Shown one piece after another: positions 1 through 5,207 of a DNA stretch of 5,207 nucleotides. The notes beneath the pieces are model-generated. The model was given only the letters and a program-made list of their open reading frames with translations. It did no database searches and had not been told where the DNA came from. The position numbers were made by a program, and so were the translations under genes. The stretch is taken from positions 1 through 5,207 of the forward strand of contig CAJPTO010000218.1 in NCBI GenBank assembly GCA_905373605.1, in the 5' to 3' direction. This DNA comes from an uncultured Prevotella sp. GTDB taxonomy: Bacteria; Bacteroidota; Bacteroidia; Bacteroidales; Bacteroidaceae. Position 1 is the stretch's first letter. The number at the start of each line of letters is the position of its first letter.

Positions 1-126
1 AACAGAATTAAAACATCAACGAAATAGATTTGGAAGACTATCGGCGCAGGGTTTTGCCAGCAAGAACTCCGCCTTTTCTTCTGCCCGATGGCTTGTCAAT
101 GGCACGCATGGTGCATATTGTCTTCA

Positions 127-153
127 GAGCAGTTTCCCGAAACTTATCTGCTC
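127..153. repeat. Small hairpin, 6-bp arms
   Basis: GAGCAG at 127-132 is complementary to CTGCTC at 148-153. Inside, TTT at 133-135 can pair with AAA at 140-142. It lies immediately left of the larger inverted repeat and adds to the impression that this stretch is structured. Arms this short can arise by chance, and there is no T tract to make it a terminator. Confidence 0.4.
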
Positions 154-159
154 CGCTAC

Positions 160-296
160 ATATATACGCCAGTTCGGGTTAAGAACCTGTCATTATGCCA
201 ACTACCGCCTTCGCGGTAGTTAAATCAATCACCCCCTCATCACGACAAAAGACTTCGCAAAAGGAGTTGTTCCTTATCCCGAACAGGCGTACATAT
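160..296. repeat. Imperfect 19-bp inverted repeat with 99-bp interior
   Basis: Positions 160-178 (core TACGCC, then GTTCGGG) pair with 278-296 (core CCCGAAC, then GGCGTA). Seventeen of 19 positions are complementary; the mismatches are 171/285 and 164/292. The 99-bp interior contains a second, perfect hairpin at 200-221. A stem this long is unlikely by chance in so short a region. It could be the ends of a small non-autonomous element, a structured RNA, or a decayed palindrome. No target-site duplication was evident beside the arms, so the mobile-element reading is only a possibility. Confidence 0.6.
200..221. repeat. Perfect 9-bp hairpin with CTTC tetraloop
   Basis: ACTACCGC at 201-208 is followed by the loop CTTC (209-212) and the exact complement GCGGTAGT (213-220); the flanking A200 and T221 extend the stem to 9 bp. 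It sits inside the larger inverted repeat at 160-296. Neither side carries a T tract, so it does not look like an intrinsic terminator on either strand. It may be part of a folded RNA or a repeat-element core. Confidence 0.7.
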
Positions 297-451
297 AGCC
301 GCCAAGCACCTGTTTGGCATTGCAAACGCATGGTGACGGCCCAGCTTGTTGGGCATAGCATGGGCAACTAACGCGCGCCCCGAGAGGCAGGAACATTTCG
401 AAGGAAAGGAACAAAAACAACAAAAAAAATGAAAATACCCAATAGTCGGTA

Positions 452-482
452 TTGTGAACTTTCGAGAAAAGCATTAATTTTG
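452..482 (+). promoter_or_regulatory. Putative Bacteroidetes-type promoter (-33 / -7)
   Basis: The octamer at 475-482 matches TAnnTTTG, the -7 element of the primary sigma factor in Bacteroidetes, at all six fixed positions. A TTG at 452-454 lies 20 bases upstream, close to the usual place of the -33 element. Transcription would begin around 486-490 and run into the terminator at 554-593. An exact six-base match in about 600 bases on two strands has a moderate chance of being accidental, so the spacing and the downstream terminator are the main support. Confidence 0.35.
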
Positions 483-486
483 CTGG

Positions 487-593
487 CAGTAAACATGAGA
501 ACATGGCTAAGATGACAAATGACATAGGGCTACGAGCAGGTTGCCTTTCATGCAAAGCGCACTGTCTGGGAAATCAGGCAGTGCGCTTTTTTT
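487..593 (+). ncRNA. Candidate small RNA or short leader transcript
   Basis: The interval between the putative promoter at 452-482 and the intrinsic terminator at 554-593 would give a transcript of about 105 nt. No protein of reasonable length is encoded within it. A small hairpin, TTGC at 541-544 with GCAA at 552-555, would overlap the foot of the terminator stem. The start is inferred from the promoter match only. It could instead be the tail of a longer transcript from the left, with the terminator insulating the downstream operon. Confidence 0.25.
554..593 (+). terminator. Strong rho-independent terminator
   Basis: An 11-bp perfect stem pairs AAAGCGCACTG (554-564) with CAGTGCGCTTT (579-589). 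It continues inward through a G-U pair (565/578) and three more pairs to a hexaloop GGAAAT at 569-574, giving about 15 bp in all. Seven T residues follow (587-593). The lack of a comparable T tract on the other side makes it directional, ending transcription that comes from the left. It separates anything upstream from the TetR-led operon, which must therefore have its own promoter after 593 or depend on readthrough. Confidence 0.9.
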
Positions 594-595
594 AT

Positions 596-641
596 GAACA
601 TAATCAAACATTGTTCTCTTTTCGTTCACCTTATAATATAA
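596..641 (+). promoter_or_regulatory. Probable promoter/operator region of the TetR-led operon
   Basis: This AT-rich gap between the terminator and the regulator's start codon is the only place for an operon promoter. GAACA at 596-600 and TGTTC at 612-616 form an inverted repeat spanning 21 bases, a size that suits a TetR dimer. TATAAT at 632-637, itself within the small palindrome TTATA-A-TATAA (631-641), could act as a -10-like box; TTG at 611-613 lies 20 bases before TA at 634. The match to the Bacteroidetes TAnnTTTG box is poor, and a start there would give a nearly leaderless mRNA. The arms are short, so both the operator and the promoter assignments are tentative. Confidence 0.3.
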
Positions 642-648
642 AAATGGT

Positions 649-1308
649 ATGCAAGTGAAGAAAGATGATGTCCGAAACAGAATCATTAGTGTGGCTCATG
701 GCGAGTTTATTCGCAACGGCGTGAAGAAAACCTCGATGCGAACCATTGCGAAGTTGTCGGGTGTGGCATTGGGAAACATCTACAAATATTTTGAGAGCAA
801 GGATAAATTGCTTTGCGCGGTGCTGGCTCCGTTGCTCAAGGCCATAGGCGAATATTTGGAGTTTCACAACGACACAGCTCATCTGGCGATAGACTTCACG
901 TCGGTTGGCCAGATGCAAGAGCAGATGATGAGCCGCCTTTTGACGCTGATAGGCACGTACAGAGCCGATCTTCGGCTGCTGTTCCTTTGTTCCGAAGGCA
1001 CGTCCTTGGCAAGCTATCGCGACATTCTTACCGAGCAACAAACACAATTGGGCATGGAATACTTGCAGCTTTTGAAAAAGAAACACCCCCAGCTGAATGC
1101 CGATGTGTCACCATTTCTGATGCACATCGTCTGCTCGATGTGGTCCACTGTCCTCTTTGAAATTGTGCAACACGATGAATTGTCTGAGCAAGACATCAGG
1201 CAATTCCTTGCAGAATACTTCAGCTTTACCACCGCAGGATGGCACAAGCTGATGAAAGTGCAGGGGATGGGGTTGCGCGTTGAAAAAAAACACGAACTCA
1301 ATAACTGA
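649..1308 (+). CDS. TetR/AcrR-family transcriptional regulator
   Basis: This 219-residue protein has the usual size and layout of the TetR family: an N-terminal DNA-binding domain and an all-helical ligand-binding and dimerisation domain. Residues about 9-56 form the helix-turn-helix region. The segment TSMRTIAKLSGVALGNIY (28-45), followed by KYFESKDKLL (46-55), is the characteristic turn, recognition helix and start of helix 4. The C-terminal part (about 60-219) is divergent, as is normal, and does not reveal the ligand. ATG 649 gives a typical short lead-in before helix 1; ATG 644 is out of frame and stops at once. No Shine-Dalgarno sequence is visible, only A/T-rich sequence, as expected in Bacteroidetes. 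It is read in the same direction as the exporter gene, 30 bases ahead of it. The likely role is as an autoregulated repressor of the operon that responds to the transported compound or a membrane-active one; this is inferred from position. Confidence 0.93.
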   Translation: MQVKKDDVRNRIISVAHGEFIRNGVKKTSMRTIAKLSGVALGNIYKYFESKDKLLCAVLAPLLKAIGEYLEFHNDTAHLAIDFTSVGQMQEQMMSRLLTLIGTYRADLRLLFLCSEGTSLASYRDILTEQQTQLGMEYLQLLKKKHPQLNADVSPFLMHIVCSMWSTVLFEIVQHDELSEQDIRQFLAEYFSFTTAGWHKLMKVQGMGLRVEKKHELNN

Positions 1309-1337
1309 TAAACTGACGAACTCAAATACCCAAATAC
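1292..1337 (+). repeat. Short direct repeats at the regulator-exporter junction
   Basis: ACGAACTCAA occurs at 1292-1301 and again at 1316-1325, 24 bases apart. AACTGA occurs at 1303-1308 and 1311-1316, and CAAATAC at 1323-1329 and 1331-1337. The first copies lie in the last codons and stop of the regulator gene, the others in the 30-base spacer before the exporter's ATG. They look like a small local duplication. They could also form a binding or translation-control site, but nothing in the sequence proves a function. Confidence 0.5.
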
Positions 1338-1338
1338 A

Positions 1339-3699
1339 ATGAAAATAGAAAGCGTAAACAGAAGTTTCAAACGCACCACCCTATGGGTGCTTAGGCACAG
1401 GTGGCTGGTGCTGGTGGCCTTTGCAGGGCTAATTGTGTTCTCGGCTGTAGGCACCAAGCGTATTGTGATGAAGACCTCGTTCGACGATTACTTCCTTGAA
1501 GACGACCCCGTGCTGGTAAAGACCAACGAGTTTAAGTCTATCTTCGGCAACGATTATTATGCTGCCGTGTTGGTGAAGAACAAAGACATCTTCTCACATC
1601 GCAGCCTTTCGCTCATCCGCGAGCTGAGCAACGAGTTGCTCGACAGCCTTTCTTACGCCGAAAAGCTCACTTCGCTCACCGACTTGGAGTTCACTGTTGG
1701 CACCGACGAGGGCATGACCATCGAACAGATTGTGCCAGAAGGCATCCCCACAGCCCCCTCTGAGCTGGCCGCCATAAAGCAACGGGCGTACAGCAAGCCG
1801 CACCTGGCGCGCAAGCTGGTGTCGAAAGACGGAACCATGACATGGATTATGGTGAAGCTGCGAACCTTTCCGCCCGAAGAAGAATGGAAAAAGACCAGCG
1901 ACACATCGCCCGACATACTCACGGGAAAAGAGCTTGCGCACATCATCAACAAGCCCAAGTATCGCGAGTTGTCGCCAAACGCATCGGGCATGCCCTATCT
2001 GGCCCACGAGAAAGTGGCCTTCTTGCAAGGCGAAATGGGGCGACTGATGCTCTTCGCCCTCATCGCCTCCATCGTGGTTATGCTGTTGGTAACGCGCTCT
2101 TGGCGCGGTGTTGTCGCGCCGTTGCTCACCTCTGTGGTTGGCATTTTGCTGGGTTATGGCGTCATTGGCTGGACGGGAATCTACGTAGACCAGCCCACGT
2201 TGATGATAGCCGTGATACTGACGTTTGCCTGTTCCATCGCTTATAACATCCACCTTTACAACTATTTCAAGACCCGTTTCGTGCAAACGGGGCTTCGGCG
2301 CAGGTCTATTGTAGAAGCTGTGGGCGGAACAGGCTGGGGAGTGTTGCTCTCTGGGCTCACCACCATAGCCGCAATGATAACCTTCTTGTCGATGAAGATT
2401 GTTCCCATGCAGGCCATCGGGCTCAACACCTCGCTTTGTTTGTTGGGCGTATTGGCCACATGCCTCTTCATTACGCCCGTGTTGCTGTCGTTCGGACGTA
2501 ACCGAAAGCCCCATCCCCACATGAACCGAAGCGTGGAAGGATGGGCTGGCGCACTGTTCGAACGCTTTGGCTGCTTCGTGATGCGCCGCCACCGTCCCAT
2601 CATTTTGGTGTCTGTGTTGTTCACCGCCTTTTGTGCCATCGGCCTGTTCAGCATCGAACCCGCCTTCGATGTAGAACGAACGATGGGGCGGAAAGTGCCT
2701 TACGTGGACCGCTTCCTCGACCTTTGCCAAACCGAGTTGGGCAGCATGTACTCGTATGATGTGATGATTGTGCTGCCAAAGCCAGGCGATGCCAAGCTTC
2801 CGAGCAACCTAGAAAGGCTAGACAAGCTAAGCCACATCGCCCAAACCTACAAGCTCACCAAGCGGCATAACTCCATCCTGGACATCATAAAAGACATGAA
2901 CTGCACGCTCAACGGCAACAAAGACTCGGCATACGTCATACCACACGATGCCAACATGGTGGCACAGCTGCTGTTGCTTTACGAGAATGCGGGCGGAACC
3001 GAGGCCGAATATTGGATGGACTACGACTATAAGCGGCTGCGATTGCAGATAGAACTCAACTCGTATAACTCGAACGAGGCCGAGAAAGAGATGCAACTGA
3101 TAGAGCAAGAGGCGCGAAAGCTGTTCCCCGGAGCGCAGGTATCGGCCGTGGGAAACATCCCCCAGTTCACCGCCATGCAGCAATATGTGGAACGTGGGCA
3201 GATGTGGTCGATGCTACTTTCGGTGCTTGTCATCGGCGTTATCCTCGTTATCATCTTCTCCAACTGGAAAGTGGGGCTCATCGGGATGATACCAAACATT
3301 GCTCCCGCCATCATTGTTGGTGGCATGATGGGCTGGTTGAACTACCCATTAGACATGATGACGGCCTCGCTCATCCCCATGGTGCTGGGTATTGCCGTAG
3401 ACGACACCATCCATTTCATCAATCATGGCCACCTGGCCTACAACCGTTATGGCAGCTACGACATGGCCATCAGGCGCACATTCCGCACCGAGGGGCTCGC
3501 CATCGTGATGTCTACGGTGATAATATCGGTTACTTTCGCAGGCTTTATGGTGTCTAGCGCGCTGCAGTTGCGCAATTGGGGCATACTGGCCATTGCTGGA
3601 ATGCTTTCTGCCTTGCTGGCCGACCTCTTCATAACGCCCATCCTCTTTAAGTATCTGCACATCTTCGGCAAAGACAAGAGGGGCAAGAGCGACAACTGA
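1339..3699 (+). CDS. RND-superfamily exporter, MMPL/HAE3 type
   Basis: This 786-residue inner-membrane protein shows the two-fold RND layout: a membrane helix, a large periplasmic domain and five more helices, then the same again. Helices lie at roughly 22-38, 234-252, 256-279, 283-302, 331-352 and 355-385, then 419-438, 622-640, 645-668, 672-691, 718-738 and 745-772. The periplasmic domains are about 39-232 and 440-620. This is the COG1033 class, shorter than AcrB-type pumps (about 1,000 residues), whose relatives include MmpL and hopanoid transporters. The signature GIAVDDTIHF (684-693) in helix 10 carries the acidic pair D688-D689 expected to relay protons. The equivalent helix 4 site reads A301-Y302, although His is kept in both halves (H305, H692). 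The second periplasmic domain has two cysteines (C463, C522) that could form a disulphide. ATG 1339 is the first Met after an in-frame stop at 1309-1311; no Shine-Dalgarno is seen. The likely cargo is a lipid or other hydrophobic molecule, inferred from family and neighbours. Confidence 0.93.
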   Translation: MKIESVNRSFKRTTLWVLRHRWLVLVAFAGLIVFSAVGTKRIVMKTSFDDYFLEDDPVLVKTNEFKSIFGNDYYAAVLVKNKDIFSHRSLSLIRELSNELLDSLSYAEKLTSLTDLEFTVGTDEGMTIEQIVPEGIPTAPSELAAIKQRAYSKPHLARKLVSKDGTMTWIMVKLRTFPPEEEWKKTSDTSPDILTGKELAHIINKPKYRELSPNASGMPYLAHEKVAFLQGEMGRLMLFALIASIVVMLLVTRSWRGVVAPLLTSVVGILLGYGVIGWTGIYVDQPTLMIAVILTFACSIAYNIHLYNYFKTRFVQTGLRRRSIVEAVGGTGWGVLLSGLTTIAAMITFLSMKIVPMQAIGLNTSLCLLGVLATCLFITPVLLSFGRNRKPHPHMNRSVEGWAGALFERFGCFVMRRHRPIILVSVLFTAFCAIGLFSIEPAFDVERTMGRKVPYVDRFLDLCQTELGSMYSYDVMIVLPKPGDAKLPSNLERLDKLSHIAQTYKLTKRHNSILDIIKDMNCTLNGNKDSAYVIPHDANMVAQLLLLYENAGGTEAEYWMDYDYKRLRLQIELNSYNSNEAEKEMQLIEQEARKLFPGAQVSAVGNIPQFTAMQQYVERGQMWSMLLSVLVIGVILVIIFSNWKVGLIGMIPNIAPAIIVGGMMGWLNYPLDMMTASLIPMVLGIAVDDTIHFINHGHLAYNRYGSYDMAIRRTFRTEGLAIVMSTVIISVTFAGFMVSSALQLRNWGILAIAGMLSALLADLFITPILFKYLHIFGKDKRGKSDN

Positions 3700-3739
3700 C
3701 AAAAGGAATTTTACCATTAATCATATAAATATCATAACG

Positions 3740-4516
3740 ATGAAAACAATTATTTTAAGTGCAATACTTCTTATGTGTTCCAGCATTTCGCTGTCGGCAG
3801 CCGGCCTAACGGGTCGCGATGTGATGCTGAAAGTGAAGAACAGGCCTGATGGCGACACGCGTTATGCCGCCCTGACGATGACTTTGATACAGAAAAACGG
3901 CAACCGCCGCGAACGTAAGCTCGTTTCGTGGGCAATGGATGTGGGAAAAGACAGCAAGCGAGTGATGTTTTTCACCTATCCAGGCGATGTGAAAGGCACG
4001 GGATTTCTTACCTGGGACTACGACAACGCCAAACGGGAAGACGACCGATGGCTGTATCTGCCCGCCATGAAGAAAACAAGGCGCATCAGCGGAAAGTCGT
4101 CGAAAACCGACTATTTCATGGGCAGCGACTTCACTTACGACGACATGAGCAGCCGAAATGTGGACGAAGAGGTCCACACCTTGCTGCGCGAGGAGATGTT
4201 CGGAGGGCAGAAATGCTGGGTGGTTCAGTCGGTTCCAAACGACAAACACGAGATTTATTCCAAGCGCATCACATGGATTAGGCAAGATTGCGCCGTGGTT
4301 GTTAAGGCTGAATATTACGACAAGCTGGACAAGTTGCACCGAAGCCTGACGGTGAGCAACATCTCTAAGGTGCAAGGTTTTTGGGTAATGGGGTGCATGG
4401 AGATGGACAATGTGCAGACAGGCCACAAAACCATCTTGCAGATGAGTGGGCAAAAGTTCGACCTTAAGATAGATGCAGCCTTGTTTACCGTTGCACGATT
4501 GGAAAAGGGAATATGA
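3740..4516 (+). CDS. LolA-like periplasmic protein (outer-membrane lipoprotein-sorting family)
   Basis: This 258-residue protein starts with a signal peptide, hydrophobic at 4-18 and likely cut after A20 or A21. C13 follows Met and is not in a proper lipobox, so a soluble periplasmic protein is more likely than a lipoprotein. The diagnostic block is FFTYPGDVKGTGFLTWDY (77-94), then DDRWLYLPAMKKTRRI (101-116) and DYFMGSDFTYDD (124-135). This pattern marks the LolA-like family (PF17131) that often lies next to MMPL/HAE3 exporters. LolA-type folds are half-open beta barrels that shield acyl chains, so the protein probably carries a hydrophobic cargo between exporter and outer membrane, or links the two. 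It is unlikely to be the housekeeping LolA, given its sequence type and operon. ATG 3740 lies 40 bases after the exporter in an AT-rich spacer; an AAGGA at 3703-3707 is too far away to serve as its ribosome site. Its stop overlaps the next start (ATGA). Mature cysteines are C159, C184 and C219. Confidence 0.9.
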   Translation: MKTIILSAILLMCSSISLSAAGLTGRDVMLKVKNRPDGDTRYAALTMTLIQKNGNRRERKLVSWAMDVGKDSKRVMFFTYPGDVKGTGFLTWDYDNAKREDDRWLYLPAMKKTRRISGKSSKTDYFMGSDFTYDDMSSRNVDEEVHTLLREEMFGGQKCWVVQSVPNDKHEIYSKRITWIRQDCAVVVKAEYYDKLDKLHRSLTVSNISKVQGFWVMGCMEMDNVQTGHKTILQMSGQKFDLKIDAALFTVARLEKGI

Positions 4517-5207
4517 AAACATCAAGGCTTATCACAATGCTTCTGCTTGCGCTGACATGCTCGGTGCAGGCGGAAGCGCAAGACGAAGGCAGCGCAACAG
4601 ACACGTTGCTCGCGGCCGAAACGCCGCCCGAGGAACTGCAAGTGCGGGTGAAAGGCTTCCTAGACACTTATCATGCGGCTAGAACTGAAGGCAAAGGCGA
4701 CTGGATGGCCTCGCGAACAAGGGCGCGAGGAGAGCTTACTTTGGAGAAAGGTGGCGCGCAAATGTTCATATCAATGAATGCCACCTATAATGCTTTGCTG
4801 AAAAAACAGACGGGCATCTCGCTGCGTGAGGCTTACCTTTCGTATGCCAAGGGAAGCCTTGACCTGCGGGCTGGCCGGCAGATTATCATCTGGGGCGTGG
4901 CAGATGCGCTGCGACTGACCGACCAAATTTCGCCGATGGACTACACCGAGTTCCTCGCACAAGACTACGATGACATACGAACACCCGTCAATGCCTTGCG
5001 ATTGAAGTTCGTAAAACAGACTCTCAGCGTTGAGCTTGTTGCCATTCCCGTGAGCGATTTCTTCACCCTGCCCACAGATGAGCGCAACCCGTGGGCCGCA
5101 CATGTAGATGTTCCGATGCCCTACACATTCGACCTTGACAGCCGAAAACCCCAAACACGGCTGCAAAACATGGAGCTTGGCGGCCGCCTGTCGGTAAATC
5201 TCAGCGG
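4513..5207 (+). CDS. DUF1302-like outer-membrane beta-barrel protein, 3' end outside window
   Basis: The first 231 codons are present; the frame is still open at the right edge. A signal peptide (about 1-22) ends with a clean A-E-A cleavage site before Q23; C16 is preceded by Thr and does not form a normal lipobox. Past a low-complexity linker (about 23-42) come alternating strands typical of an outer-membrane barrel, such as LQVRVKGFLDTYHA (42-55) and SLDLRAGRQIIIWG (115-128). The conserved core GRQIIIWG (121-128), then DQISPMDYTEF (137-147) and DDIRTPVNALRLKF (153-166), matches the pattern I associate with DUF1302 (PF06980), proteobacterial outer-membrane proteins often paired with DUF1329 and an RND exporter. 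The start is set by the ATGA overlap with the preceding stop, which suggests coupled translation. The probable role is the outer-membrane channel or receptor of this export module. A general porin is the main alternative. The family call rests on motif recognition only. Confidence 0.8.
   Translation, partial: MKTSRLITMLLLALTCSVQAEAQDEGSATDTLLAAETPPEELQVRVKGFLDTYHAARTEGKGDWMASRTRARGELTLEKGGAQMFISMNATYNALLKKQTGISLREAYLSYAKGSLDLRAGRQIIIWGVADALRLTDQISPMDYTEFLAQDYDDIRTPVNALRLKFVKQTLSVELVAIPVSDFFTLPTDERNPWAAHVDVPMPYTFDLDSRKPQTRLQNMELGGRLSVNLS

Larger units (their letters stand above)
1..553. other. Left intergenic region without a supported gene
   Basis: No reading frame here has a convincing start, ribosome site and recognisable protein together. 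Several frames are open on both strands for 28 to 93 codons, but none gives a product I recognise. What can be seen is secondary structure in the left half (inverted repeats between about 127 and 296), an A-rich run near 410-430, and a promoter-like pair of boxes near 452-482. The region ends at a strong terminator. It may be the remnant of a repeat element, a small-RNA locus, or simply the spacer behind a gene lying to the left of the window. Confidence 0.6.

Noticed and set aside
25..32. Exact TAnnTTTG match, possible promoter reading rightwards
   Set aside because: No TTG-like -33 box is found at the right distance in the few bases before it, and no gene follows. A chance match is likely.
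429..515. 28-codon frame starting MKIPNSRY after an A-rich run and a GGAAAGGAA stretch, possible leader peptide
   Set aside because: The purine stretch is about 17 bases from the ATG, the peptide has no regulatory codon run, and Bacteroidetes rarely rely on Shine-Dalgarno sites. Evidence is too thin.
274..555. Minus-strand frame of 93 codons with a hydrophobic stretch, possible small membrane protein
   Set aside because: The hydrophobic part comes from reading the A-rich run near 410-430 as Phe and Leu codons. There is no ribosome site or recognisable family, and it starts inside the terminator stem.
1594..2730. Long open frame of 378 codons on the minus strand inside the exporter gene
   Set aside because: It is rich in His, Gly and Gln with no recognisable domain, and is fully antisense to a clear RND protein. 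This is the usual shadow of a GC-rich gene.
3700..3739. AT-rich spacer before the LolA-like gene as an internal promoter
   Set aside because: No TAnnTTTG or paired -33 element is present. The AT-richness is normal for a Bacteroidetes translation start region, so I kept the gene in the same operon.
3740..3778. Lipobox in the LolA-like protein around C13
   Set aside because: The residue before the Cys is Met and the Cys lies too early in the hydrophobic core, so ordinary signal peptidase cleavage after A20 or A21 fits better.
3806..4525. Minus-strand open frame of 239 codons over the LolA-like gene
   Set aside because: Its translation has no domain pattern, while the opposite strand has a signal peptide and a family signature. 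It is a shadow frame.

Overview
The window looks like chromosomal DNA from a Bacteroidales bacterium, most likely Prevotella-like. The reasons are that Shine-Dalgarno sequences are absent and A-rich stretches precede the start codons, that a TAnnTTTG-type promoter element is present, and that the protein families fit. The genus is an inference from texture, not a match.

Layout: positions 1-553 hold no gene I can support. This stretch carries an imperfect 19-bp inverted repeat (160-178 with 278-296) enclosing a perfect 9-bp hairpin, plus short open frames of doubtful meaning. A strong rho-independent terminator reading rightwards lies at 554-593. A Bacteroidetes-style promoter at 452-482 sits in front of it, so the two may bracket a small RNA of roughly 105 nt. 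From 649 to the right edge, four genes on the + strand are tightly packed: a TetR-family regulator (649-1308), a 786-residue RND-superfamily exporter of the MMPL/HAE3 type (1339-3699), a periplasmic LolA-like protein (3740-4516), and the first 231 codons of a DUF1302-like outer-membrane beta-barrel protein (4513 to the edge, cut off). Gaps are 30, 40 and -4 bases, so one operon is likely.

Taken together the genes read as a self-contained envelope transport module: a proton-driven inner-membrane pump of the class that handles lipids and hydrophobic molecules, a soluble carrier with a lipoprotein-carrier-like fold, and an outer-membrane channel or receptor, under a local ligand-responsive repressor. 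There is no membrane-fusion protein and no TolC-type factor in view. The cargo cannot be read from the sequence. The layout recalls the proteobacterial clusters that join DUF1302, DUF1329 and an MMPL-type exporter, here in a Bacteroidetes setting, and this is the most interesting content of the window.
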